Positions 1-6,034 of a DNA stretch of 10,529 nt are shown in pieces. Numbering within the stretch: the stretch's first letter is position 1; each line of letters starts with the position of its first letter. The stretch is taken from contig JACQSM010000067.1 of NCBI GenBank assembly GCA_016205965.1, positions 1 to 10,529 on the forward strand, read 5' to 3'. The stretch is from Candidatus Uhrbacteria bacterium (GTDB lineage Bacteria > Patescibacteriota > Patescibacteriia > SG8-24). The translations under genes were made by a program, and so were the position numbers. The notes beneath the pieces are model-generated. The model did no database searches and was not told where the DNA came from. It was given only the letters and a program-made list of their open reading frames with translations.

Positions 1-1
1 C

Positions 2-1045
2 TCGCTGATCCAGGACCCCGACATCCTGCTGCTCGACGAGCCGACCAACAATCTCGACAAAGAGGGGATCGAGCACCTGACCGGGTTCCTGATGACCTAC
101 GACAAGACCGTCATCGTCATCTCGCATGATGCCGAATTCCTGAACGCTTTCACCGACGGCGTGCTGTATCTCGACGCCTTCACCCACAAGGTCGAGCAGT
201 ATGTCGGCAACTACTACAACGTCGTCGAGGAGATCGCCGAACGCGTCGAACGCGAGCGCGCCGCCAACGCCCGGGCTGAAGCCGAGATCCGCAAGAAGAA
301 AGAGCAGGCCGAGGTCTTCGCCCACAAGGGCGGCAAGCTCCGGGCTGTGGCCAAGCGCATGCGCGAGGCCGCCTACGAGGCCGAGGAGGGCATGGTCGAG
401 GTTCGCCGCGAAGACAAGGCGATCCGCGATTTCGAGATTCCCGCCCAGCAGTTCGAGTACGATTTCAACGGCCGGATCCTCGAGATCAAAGAGATCGGCA
501 TCATGGTCGACGGCGAACCCAAGACCAAAGAGGTCGATCTGGTGCTGCGGCGCGGCTCGCATCTGTTGCTGGCCGGCCCCAACGGCATCGGCAAATCGAC
601 CTTCCTCGAGAGGATCGCCTCTGGGACGGCCCAAGGAGTGACCATCGGAGACAAAGTCCGGGTCGGCTACTACCGCCAGGATTTCTCGACGCTCGATTTC
701 GACCAGACCGCCTTCGACAGCCTCATGGACGTCATGGAAAAGAAAGACGAGCAGGCGCTGCGTTCGACCGCCGCCGGCTTTTTGCTTGACGGCAAAGCGC
801 TCGGCAACAAAATCCGCAGCCTATCCGAGGGCCAAAAGGGGCTCCTGCTTCTGACCCGCCTGGTGCTCATGAGGCCTGGCCTGCTCATCCTCGACGAACC
901 CACCAACCACATCAATTTTCGCCATTTGCCGATGATCGCCAAGGCCCTCGATGCCTACCAGGGCGCCATGGTCATGGTCAGTCACATCCCCGATTTCGTG
1001 GCCCAAATCCGCATCGATACGACCATCGATTTGAGCGCTCTTTAA
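2..1045 (+). CDS. ABC-F family ATP-binding protein (5' end missing)
   Basis: The reading frame is open from base 2, so the gene starts before the window; 347 residues are visible. They begin with the Walker B region of the first nucleotide-binding domain (LLLDEPTNNLD, about nt 23-55) and its H-switch (VIVISHD). A highly charged, probably coiled-coil linker of about 70 residues follows. The second ATPase domain is complete: Walker A GPNGIGKST (nt 575-601), Q-loop YYRQDF, signature LSEGQ, Walker B LLILDEPTNH and H-switch VMVSH. Two ATPase domains on one chain, a charged linker and no membrane segment are the ABC-F pattern. These are soluble proteins that mostly act on the ribosome, as translation factors or in antibiotic protection. 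One oddity is that the second Walker B is followed by HINFRH where most members have HLD. The specific ABC-F subgroup and role cannot be told. Confidence 0.93.
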   Translation, partial: SLIQDPDILLLDEPTNNLDKEGIEHLTGFLMTYDKTVIVISHDAEFLNAFTDGVLYLDAFTHKVEQYVGNYYNVVEEIAERVERERAANARAEAEIRKKKEQAEVFAHKGGKLRAVAKRMREAAYEAEEGMVEVRREDKAIRDFEIPAQQFEYDFNGRILEIKEIGIMVDGEPKTKEVDLVLRRGSHLLLAGPNGIGKSTFLERIASGTAQGVTIGDKVRVGYYRQDFSTLDFDQTAFDSLMDVMEKKDEQALRSTAAGFLLDGKALGNKIRSLSEGQKGLLLLTRLVLMRPGLLILDEPTNHINFRHLPMIAKALDAYQGAMVMVSHIPDFVAQIRIDTTIDLSAL

Positions 1046-1064
1046 GTCCGAATCGCGCCGCCCC

Positions 1065-1093
1065 TTTACAGTATCCGGGCCAGGGTGTAATCT
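1065..1093 (+). promoter_or_regulatory. Possible promoter for the cold-shock gene (distal)
   Basis: TTTACA (1065-1070), 17 bases, then TAATCT (1088-1093). The -35 matches 5 of 6 consensus bases but the -10 only 3 of 6. If used, it gives a leader of about 90 nt for the cold-shock gene, similar in length to the leader of the helicase downstream. A competing -10, GATAAT at 1160-1165, would give a leader of about 17 nt but has no good -35. The 143-base gap between the ABC-F stop and this gene holds nothing else I can identify. Confidence 0.3.
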
Positions 1094-1188
1094 CGATTTT
1101 GCAAAGTACGCTCGGAGTGGAAATCCAGTCGAGTTTTCGCGATGAGGCCGGTATTTGCGGATAATTCACCTTTAGCAATTGTCTTCCT

Positions 1189-1386
1189 ATGACCGGCACC
1201 ATCAAGCGGTTGACCGACAAGGGTTTCGGGTTCATCACCCCCGAAGGCCAGGATAAGGACGTGTTTTTCCACTCGTCCGCTCTCGTTGGAGTCACCTTCA
1301 ACGAACTCCGCGTCGGCGACATGGTCTCCTTCGAGACCGAGGACTCCGAGAAGGGTCCCCGCGCCAAGAACGTCCAGCGCGCCTAA
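1189..1386 (+). CDS. CspA-family cold-shock domain protein
   Basis: The 65-residue protein is a single cold-shock domain, a five-stranded OB fold that binds single-stranded RNA or DNA and melts RNA secondary structure. RNP1 is KGFGFI (residues 11-16) and RNP2 lies in DVFFHSSAL. The acidic C-terminal half (VGDMVSFETEDSEKGPRAKNVQ) matches the family. The segment before RNP1 reads GTIKRLTDKGFGF. The usual GTVKWFNxxKGFGF has an aromatic Trp-Phe pair there, here Arg-Leu, and a loop one residue longer, so one surface aromatic patch is missing. No SD precedes the ATG. The gene is closed by its own terminator and followed by a DEAD-box helicase, another classic cold-shock function. Confidence 0.93.
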   Translation: MTGTIKRLTDKGFGFITPEGQDKDVFFHSSALVGVTFNELRVGDMVSFETEDSEKGPRAKNVQRA

Positions 1387-1401
1387 GAGCCCGCTCGAAA
1401 G

Positions 1402-1428
1402 CCGTCCCGCTCGCGCGGGGCGGTTTTT
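1402..1428 (+). terminator. Intrinsic terminator of the cold-shock gene
   Basis: A 9-bp stem (1402-1410 with 1415-1423, one G-U pair) with a 4-base loop is followed by TTTTT (1424-1428). It begins 15 bases after the stop codon, so the cold-shock gene is probably monocistronic and the helicase has its own promoter. Confidence 0.88.
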
Positions 1429-1430
1429 CG

Positions 1431-1440
1431 TTGCGCGCAA
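1431..1440. other. Perfect 10-bp palindrome upstream of the helicase promoter
   Basis: TTGCGCGCAA is a perfect inverted repeat three bases before the helicase -35 box. The position would suit an operator or activator site, but it is short and may be chance in GC-rich DNA. No regulator is identified. Confidence 0.25.
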
Positions 1441-1443
1441 ATA

Positions 1444-1472
1444 TTGACAAAAAGGCCGCTTTCTGATAGAGT
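1444..1472 (+). promoter_or_regulatory. Promoter of the DEAD-box helicase
   Basis: A perfect -35 TTGACA (1444-1449), a 17-base spacer, and TAGAGT (1467-1472) preceded by TGA (1464-1466), which makes an extended -10. This is the strongest sigma-70-type promoter in the window. Predicted transcription start is near 1479, leaving a leader of about 90 nt. Confidence 0.8.
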
Positions 1473-1478
1473 AACTCC

Positions 1479-1570
1479 TCACTAAGTTTAAGCCCGAAAG
1501 GGCATAGACTCGAACCTCATGTGTCATTCGTTAAGCGTGACCTAGAAGGACTCGGGTCACGATACCGCGT
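1479..1570 (+). promoter_or_regulatory. Structured 5' leader of the helicase mRNA
   Basis: Two hairpins are visible. The first is GCCC-GAAA-GGGC (1492-1503), a 4-bp stem with a GNRA tetraloop. The second pairs CGTGACC (1536-1542) with GGTCACG (1555-1561), a perfect 7-bp stem. Its 12-base loop contains AGAAGGA (1544-1550), the only SD-like sequence before the ATG at 1571. That SD ends 20 bases before the start codon, too far in linear RNA. The hairpin arm lies between them, so folding must change SD access or spacing. Long structured leaders are known for cold-shock mRNAs such as E. coli cspA. Regulation here is inferred. Confidence 0.5.
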
Positions 1571-2836
1571 ATGACACCGGAAACTCCGTCTCCATCGCCA
1601 TTAAGTTTTTTCGGCCTCGGCATCGCGCCGACGCTTCTTGAGTCTCTCGAACGGCTCAAATTCACCACTCCCACGCCTATTCAGCAGAAGTCGATCCCCA
1701 TCGCCATCGAGGGCAAGGACATGATCGGCATCGCCCAGACCGGCACCGGCAAGACGCTGGCCTTCGGCATCCCCATGATCCAGCGCCTGGCCCAAGTGAA
1801 GGGCAAGGGTCTGGTCATCCTGCCGACCCGCGAGCTCGCGCTCCAGGTCGACGAGACCTATCAAAAAGTCGGCGGCCGCCACGGCTTGCGCACCGCCGTC
1901 ATCATCGGCGGCGCCTCCATGGAACGCCAGAAGCAGATGCTCGGCCGCACGCCGCACGTCATCATCGGCACCCCCGGCCGCATCATCGACCACATCAACC
2001 AGCGGACGCTCAATCTGCACGACGTCACGATTTTGGTGCTCGACGAAGCCGACCGCATGCTCGACATGGGCTTTGCGCCCCAGATCAAGCGCATTCTGCA
2101 GACCGTGCCCAAGGAGCGCCAGACGATGCTGTTCTCGGCCACCATGCCCGACGACATCGTCCGGATCGCCTCGGCCCACATGAAGCTGCCGGTCCGCGTC
2201 GAGATCGCCCGCGCCGGCACCACCGCCGAGCGCGTCGCCCAGGAACTTTTCGTCGTCCGCAAGGAACAGAAGAACCGCCTGCTCGATAAGCTCCTGACCG
2301 AGTATCACGGCACGGTCCTCGTCTTTTCGCGCACCAAGTTCGGCGCCAAGAAGATCGCCCGAGCCGTCCGCGCCATGGGCCACAGCGCCAATGAAATCCA
2401 CTCGGACCGTTCGCTGGCCCAGCGCCGCGAAGCGCTCGATGGTTTCAAGTCCGGCAAATATCGCATCCTGGTGGCCACCGACATCGCCGCCCGCGGCATC
2501 GACGTCACCGGCATCGAGGTCGTCTTGAACTACGACATTCCGGAGAATCCGGAGGACTATGTTCACCGCATCGGCCGCACGGCCCGCGCCGGCCGCGCCG
2601 GCCGCGCCATTTCGTTCGCCACGCCCGACCAGGGCAGCGAAGTCCGCGATATCGAGAAGCTGGCCCGCGTCAATCTCCCCATTTCCAAATTGCCGGAACT
2701 TCCGCCGGAACGCCCGCCGTTGCCGTATGAAAAGCCCGCCGAACGGCCCTATGGCCGACCGGGCGGCGGAGGTCATCGTCCATTTGGCGGCAGTGGCGGC
2801 CGGTCGGGAGGCCGCCGACCGTTCCCTCGCCGCTGA
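1571..2836 (+). CDS. DEAD-box ATP-dependent RNA helicase, RhlE-like
   Basis: This 421-residue cytosolic protein unwinds RNA duplexes using ATP. All core motifs are present in order: the Q-motif region with PTPIQQ (34-39), motif I AQTGTGKT (55-62), Ia PTRELA (85-90), GG (113-114), Ib TPGR (134-137), II DEAD (158-161), III SAT (189-191), IV VFSRT (251-255), V ATDIAARGIDV (302-312) and VI HRIGRTARAG (332-341). The short tail after about residue 375 is Pro-rich and then Gly/Arg-rich and basic (392-421). Such tails give non-specific RNA binding in RhlE-type helicases. Likely roles are ribosome assembly, RNA decay or cold adaptation. Family membership is certain; assignment to RhlE rather than CsdA/DeaD is inferred from the lack of a folded C-terminal RNA-binding domain. 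The gene has its own promoter and leader and ends at a terminator. Confidence 0.97.
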   Translation: MTPETPSPSPLSFFGLGIAPTLLESLERLKFTTPTPIQQKSIPIAIEGKDMIGIAQTGTGKTLAFGIPMIQRLAQVKGKGLVILPTRELALQVDETYQKVGGRHGLRTAVIIGGASMERQKQMLGRTPHVIIGTPGRIIDHINQRTLNLHDVTILVLDEADRMLDMGFAPQIKRILQTVPKERQTMLFSATMPDDIVRIASAHMKLPVRVEIARAGTTAERVAQELFVVRKEQKNRLLDKLLTEYHGTVLVFSRTKFGAKKIARAVRAMGHSANEIHSDRSLAQRREALDGFKSGKYRILVATDIAARGIDVTGIEVVLNYDIPENPEDYVHRIGRTARAGRAGRAISFATPDQGSEVRDIEKLARVNLPISKLPELPPERPPLPYEKPAERPYGRPGGGGHRPFGGSGGRSGGRRPFPRR

Positions 2837-2857
2837 TCGCTGCTGAAGCGCGATCGC

Positions 2858-2888
2858 AAACGGGCTCATCCGCTGATGGGCCCGTTTT
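2858..2888. terminator. Terminator between convergent genes, probably bidirectional
   Basis: A 13-bp stem (2858-2870 with 2875-2887, one G-U pair), a CGCT loop, and then a T-rich run (TTTTGTTT) on the + strand. The A-run on the left arm gives a short T-run on the - strand. It lies 22 bases after the helicase stop and about 80 bases beyond the stop of the convergent HD gene, so it could serve both. The remaining bases 2889-2970 hold only a GGC-rich stretch. Confidence 0.8.
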
Positions 2889-2970
2889 GTTTGACGGCAG
2901 CGGCGGCGGCTGCTACCACGAACATGACCGCATGGTGCGGCCTGACTCGTCCCGAACTCCCGGGGCGATT

Positions 2971-3594
2971 TTATTTGCTCTCCCGCGTGATCGTCGCGAC
3001 GCCGTTGCGTCCGGCTTCTTTGTAACGTCGGTGTTCTTCGAGAAGGTTGGCGTACGAGGCCCGCACCATCGCCTTGAGCAGCTCGCCGGTTCGGCTGAAA
3101 GCATGGAAAGGCGTCGGTATGATGGCGGCGATCATCGGCCGGACGATCGGTAAGAAGTATTCGTCGTTCCATTTGGTGCCCAGGCCGAAGAGGTTGTAGG
3201 TGACGCTGGTGCAGTTGTCGAAAAGGTCGGAGAGCTTGATGAGGCGGACGCCTTCCTCGGATTCGATCACCTGGTGCACGTAGGGTTCGGGATGGTCGTC
3301 GCCGAAGCGGTTGGTCATGCCTTCGACCAGGGCCAGGCCGTGCTCGCCAAGGATCGCCTTGAGTTCGTCCGGCGTCACGGCCGTATCCTCCATGCTGTCG
3401 TGGGCCAGCGCCGCCACGATGATGTCCTCGCGTTCGCCGGCCGCGCCTTCGCGGGTTTCGCCCAAGACGGTCTCGAGCAGGCCGGAAACGCGGGCCAGAT
3501 GGTGCCAGACCGGAACCTCGCCGACGCGGAACTGGCCGGCATGGTGCTTCTGCACCAGTTCAAGCATGGACGATTTTTTGGCGGCGAAATCCAT
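2971..3594 (-). CDS. HD-domain phosphohydrolase, RelA/SpoT-hydrolase (MESH1)-like
   Basis: The protein has 207 residues and lies on the - strand. The N-terminal part resembles the hydrolase domain of RelA/SpoT proteins: HHAGQFRVGEVPVWHHL (17-33) corresponds to the AHxGQxRKxGxPYxxHP start. LAHDSMEDT (63-71) supplies the HD pair (H65, D66) and the following E69-D70, which in SpoT are needed for pyrophosphate removal. KLSDLFDN (120-127) supplies the last metal ligand, D123. H32, H65, D66 and D123 would bind one metal, normally manganese. The second half matches nothing I recognise, and there is no synthetase or TGS/ACT domain. A small (p)ppGpp hydrolase is the best guess; another nucleotide phosphohydrolase of the HD superfamily is possible. 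The gene is convergent with the helicase and divergent from the LUD gene, and has no strong SD or promoter. Confidence 0.85.
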   Translation of the reverse strand: MDFAAKKSSMLELVQKHHAGQFRVGEVPVWHHLARVSGLLETVLGETREGAAGEREDIIVAALAHDSMEDTAVTPDELKAILGEHGLALVEGMTNRFGDDHPEPYVHQVIESEEGVRLIKLSDLFDNCTSVTYNLFGLGTKWNDEYFLPIVRPMIAAIIPTPFHAFSRTGELLKAMVRASYANLLEEHRRYKEAGRNGVATITRESK

Positions 3595-3606
3595 ATCGGC
3601 CCTAGC

Positions 3607-3636
3607 TTAACAAAAGACTTAGCTTTTTGCTATACT
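3607..3636 (+). promoter_or_regulatory. Promoter of the LUD-amidohydrolase operon
   Basis: TTAACA (3607-3612, 5 of 6), 18 bases, then TATACT (3631-3636, 5 of 6) preceded by TGC, an extended -10. Predicted start is near 3643, giving a leader of 22 or 40 nt depending on the start codon. It sits in the 70- to 88-base gap between divergent genes. No equally good promoter is seen for the - strand gene. Confidence 0.75.
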
Positions 3637-3682
3637 TTTCCATATTACTGGACTTTGTTCTGCGATGAGTTGGCGAAATATT

Positions 3683-4291
3683 ATGGCTTTCGACATTCTG
3701 GCTTCCGATGAAGCGATCGTAAAGACCGTTGCTGCCCTGGCGGCCAACGGCATTGCAACCATCGTCGTTGAGAATGGTGAAGCGGCCAAACGCAAAGTGC
3801 TCGAGCTCGTTCCGGAAGGGGCCGAGGTCATGACCATGAGCTCGGTGACGCTCGATATCATCGGACTTCTAAAAGAGCTCAATGAATCTGGAAAGTTCGC
3901 GCCGATTCGCGCCAAATTCAAGGCGATGGATCGCAAGACCCAAGGCTCGCTGATGCAAAAGATGGGCGCCGGTCCCGACTGGGCAATCGGCAGCGTTCAC
4001 GCGGTCACCGAAGACGGCCACGTTCTGATCGCCTCGGCAACGGGCAGCCAGTTGCCGGCCTACGCCTACGGTTCAAGCCATGTTGTCTGGGTCGTCGGGG
4101 CGCAGAAGATTGTTCGCGATTCCGATGAGGGGATGCGACGCATCTACGAACACTGCCTGCCGCTCGAAGACGCCCGGGCCCGCAAAGTCTATGGCATCGG
4201 CAGCGGCGTCAATAAGGTGCTGACGATAAATAAGGAAGTCCAGGCCGGCCGTATCACCATGGTCATCGTCAAAGAGAAACTCGGATTTTAA
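3683..4291 (+). CDS. LUD-domain protein (LutC/YkgG-like)
   Basis: The protein has 202 residues from the chosen ATG. It matches the LUD fold (lactate utilisation, DUF162): an N-terminal helix LASDEAIVKTVAALAANGI, then VVENGEAAKRKVLELVPEGAEV, then the conserved MTMSSVTLDIIGL, and later ASATGSQLPAYAYGSSHVVWVVGAQKIV. In LutABC, LutC works with an Fe-S protein and a ferredoxin-like partner to oxidise lactate. Neither partner is present here, so a lactate role should not be assumed. Stand-alone copies of unknown role are common. The ATG at 3665 is in frame and adds MSWRNI. I prefer 3683 because residues from there fit the usual N-terminus; neither has an SD. The stop is one base before the amidohydrolase ATG, so the two are co-transcribed and probably translationally coupled. 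Confidence 0.93.
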   Translation: MAFDILASDEAIVKTVAALAANGIATIVVENGEAAKRKVLELVPEGAEVMTMSSVTLDIIGLLKELNESGKFAPIRAKFKAMDRKTQGSLMQKMGAGPDWAIGSVHAVTEDGHVLIASATGSQLPAYAYGSSHVVWVVGAQKIVRDSDEGMRRIYEHCLPLEDARARKVYGIGSGVNKVLTINKEVQAGRITMVIVKEKLGF

Positions 4292-4292
4292 T

Positions 4293-5066
4293 ATGATCAT
4301 CGACGCTCACACGCACTTAGGCCGTGAGTTGATCGAGGCCGGGCCCGAAGAGCTGCTGGCTTCGATGAAAAAAGCCGGCATCGACCGGGCCATGGTTTTT
4401 TGCGGCGATATCAACGGCCTGCCGACCGCCGAGTGCATCGAAATGCTGGCGCCGCACCGCGGCGTGCTGCATGCCGTCGGTTCGATTTCGCCGACCGCCG
4501 CTCCGCTGCCGCCGACCGAAAAGGTTGAGAGCTGGCTGCGCGACGGGCTGATCCACGGCCTCAAGTTCTACGTCGGCTACGAATATTTCTATCCCAACGA
4601 GCCGACGCTGCGGCCGTACTTCGCTTTGCTGGCTAAATATAAAAAGCCGGCCGTTTTCCATAGCGGCGATACGTATTCGAAGTCCAGCGCAGCCAAGCTG
4701 AAGTACGCCCTGCCCATACATATCGACGACCTCGCGACCGAGATGCCTGAATTGCCGATCGTCATCGCCCACATGGGATTCCCATGGGTGACCGACGCGG
4801 CCGAGGTCTGTTACAAGAATGCCAATGTCGTCGCCGATTGCTCCGGTTTCGTTTACGGCGATTTCGACGCCAAGCACCGGACGCATTTCTCCGAACTCTT
4901 CAAGGAATTCCTGCGCGTCGCCGCCTCGCCCGACAAGTTGCTCTTCGGCACCGACTGGCCGGTTTCGAATCAGAAACCGTATCTGCGGCTGGTCCGAAAG
5001 CTGGCCGGCAAGGATGCCGAAAAAATTCTTTCCGGGAATGCAATCAGGGTGTTCGGATTGCCTTGA
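4293..5066 (+). CDS. Amidohydrolase-2 family metal-dependent hydrolase
   Basis: The 257-residue TIM-barrel protein belongs to the COG2159/PF04909 amidohydrolase group. Strand 1 has the metal-binding HxH in DAHTHLG (H6, H8). Further conserved points are K91 in GLKFYVGY, H123 in VFHSGD, H160 in IAHMGFPW, and D221 in LLFGTDWP. The closing SGNAIRVFGL is the usual end of the family (GNAxRLFGL). These enzymes hydrolyse or decarboxylate small cyclic or carboxylated substrates using one divalent metal. The substrate cannot be read from sequence. The length is slightly short for the family. The gene follows the LUD gene after one base with no SD of its own, suggesting coupled translation and perhaps a shared pathway. 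A terminator hairpin follows. Confidence 0.93.
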   Translation: MIIDAHTHLGRELIEAGPEELLASMKKAGIDRAMVFCGDINGLPTAECIEMLAPHRGVLHAVGSISPTAAPLPPTEKVESWLRDGLIHGLKFYVGYEYFYPNEPTLRPYFALLAKYKKPAVFHSGDTYSKSSAAKLKYALPIHIDDLATEMPELPIVIAHMGFPWVTDAAEVCYKNANVVADCSGFVYGDFDAKHRTHFSELFKEFLRVAASPDKLLFGTDWPVSNQKPYLRLVRKLAGKDAEKILSGNAIRVFGLP

Positions 5067-5092
5067 CCGGCGGCAGAGCCCGTGCAATGATC

Positions 5093-5121
5093 GAGCCTCG
5101 GCATCCAGGCCGAGGCTCTTT
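5093..5121 (+). terminator. Hairpin terminator after the amidohydrolase
   Basis: A perfect 10-bp GC-rich stem (5093-5102 with 5109-5118), a 6-base loop, and only a short T-run (CTCTTT). The short T-run makes it possibly leaky, so some transcription could continue into the phosphatase gene, which has no visible promoter of its own. Confidence 0.6.
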
Positions 5122-5124
5122 CAC

Positions 5125-5132
5125 AAAGGAGG
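5125..5132 (+). promoter_or_regulatory. Near-perfect ribosome binding site deciding the phosphatase start
   Basis: AAAGGAGG ends six bases before the ATG at 5139. This is ideal spacing and favours that ATG over the GTG at 5136, which would leave three. It is by far the best SD in the window; most other genes here have none. Confidence 0.85.
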
Positions 5133-5138
5133 AGAGTG

Positions 5139-5939
5139 ATGTCCTTGCCGATGCATCTGTTGCTTGTCCGTCATGGGCAGTCCGAGGGCAACCTCGCGAT
5201 TCGAAATCTTGAACGCGGCAACCTCGGCGTCCTGACCGAAGCGTTCATGAACCGCCACAGTTCTTCGTTCAGGCTCACCGACAAGGGCCTGGCCCAGGCC
5301 AAGCGAGCCGGCGAGTGGTTGCGTCAGAATCTGCCATCCGGCCCTTGCCGCTACACCGTCTCGGACACGGTCCGCGCCTGCGAGACCGCCGGCAACCTCG
5401 GCCTGCCGGAGGCGCGGTGGGAACGCTCGATTTCGCTGCGCGAGCGCGATCAGGGAAAGTTCGACATCATCTCGCCGCTTGATCGGGCGCGTGACTATCC
5501 GGACGATCCGCACTTCCGCCAGATCCACGGTCCGTATTGGACGCCGCCCGACGGCGAGTCCATGGTCGAGGTCTGCGACCGCGTCTTGGCCACGGCGCTG
5601 CCGCTCATTCATCGGCTGCCCTTCTTCGATCCGGACACCCATCTGATCGTCGGCCACGGCGAACTGCTCTGGGCATGCAGCCACCTGTTCGAAGGATTGT
5701 CGCTGGCGCGCCTCCATGAACTGATGTCCTCGGACAAGTCCGAAGCCGGGATCTGGAACTGCCAGATCAACTGGTACAGGAACCCGGTTTCACCCTACCG
5801 GTACCGTTTCGTCCGGCGCATCCGCCCGACGGCAGAGGCGCCGTCCGATACCGGCTGGCTCGAAATCCCGGACGCCGTCTGGTCCAGCCAGGAACTCCTG
5901 GCGGAAGTCGGCCGCCTACCGCGCATCCTCAACGAGTAA
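5139..5939 (+). CDS. Histidine phosphatase family protein (phosphoglycerate mutase-like)
   Basis: The protein has 266 residues. The catalytic RHG box is near the start (LLLVRHGQSEGN, R11 and phospho-acceptor H12). The other family residues follow in order: R79 in SDTVRACETA, the acid E102 in SLRERDQGKFD, and H173 in LIVGHGELLWA. The family transfers phosphate through a phosphohistidine; members include phosphoglycerate mutases and phosphatases of sugars, nucleotides and proteins. The substrate is not readable. It is longer than the common core of about 200 residues, mainly through a basic C-terminal tail after about residue 205 with many Arg, Tyr and Pro and no signal peptide or membrane segment. 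It lies alone between two terminators with a very strong SD, so it may be well translated even if transcribed by read-through. Confidence 0.93.
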   Translation: MSLPMHLLLVRHGQSEGNLAIRNLERGNLGVLTEAFMNRHSSSFRLTDKGLAQAKRAGEWLRQNLPSGPCRYTVSDTVRACETAGNLGLPEARWERSISLRERDQGKFDIISPLDRARDYPDDPHFRQIHGPYWTPPDGESMVEVCDRVLATALPLIHRLPFFDPDTHLIVGHGELLWACSHLFEGLSLARLHELMSSDKSEAGIWNCQINWYRNPVSPYRYRFVRRIRPTAEAPSDTGWLEIPDAVWSSQELLAEVGRLPRILNE

Positions 5940-5961
5940 CCGCCCTGTCGGCGGTTTTTTT
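5939..5961 (+). terminator. Intrinsic terminator of the phosphatase gene
   Basis: A 6-bp stem ACCGCC/GGCGGT (5939-5944 with 5950-5955), a 5-base loop, and seven T residues (5955-5961). It begins on the last base of the stop codon. Confidence 0.85.
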
Positions 5962-5977
5962 CTACCCCCTTTGAGCC

Positions 5978-6006
5978 TTGCGGGCGATGGCCCGGCATGA
6001 TAGTCT
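5978..6006 (+). promoter_or_regulatory. Promoter of tgt-queA
   Basis: TTGCGG (5978-5983), 17 bases, then TAGTCT (6001-6006) preceded by TGA, an extended -10. The -35 is only moderate. Predicted start is near 6013, 22 nt before the ATG at 6035. The upstream in-frame TTG at 5978 overlaps the -35, which argues against it as a start codon. Confidence 0.6.
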
Positions 6007-6034
6007 AAGCCGTCAAAACACCTTCGACTCGGAT

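Noticed and set aside
1492..1530. tRNA- or tmRNA-like T-arm on the - strand (GGTTCGAGTC)
   Set aside because: The bases flanking the loop do not form a 5-bp stem, and there is no acceptor stem, anticodon arm or CCA. It is a chance match in the helicase leader.
2895..2912. GGC triplet run as a possible repeat element
   Set aside because: It is very short, with no longer period and no second copy in the window; best explained by base composition.
2925..2950. Small inverted repeat CCGCA/TGCGG as terminator of the - strand HD gene
   Set aside because: It has a 5-bp stem with no T-run on the - strand. The larger hairpin at 2858-2888 is a better candidate.
1601..3172. Long - strand open frame (523 codons) opposite the helicase
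   Set aside because: It is antisense to a helicase with all motifs intact. Its translation is a low-complexity Asp/Gly/Ala/Arg-rich string with no recognisable domain, typical of the opposite strand of GC-rich genes.
5978..6034. Upstream TTG start for tgt adding 19 residues
   Set aside because: The TTG overlaps the predicted -35 box, and the extra residues (MRAMARHDSLSRQ...) do not resemble the Tgt N-terminus, whereas MAIAFTIAKK from 6035 does.
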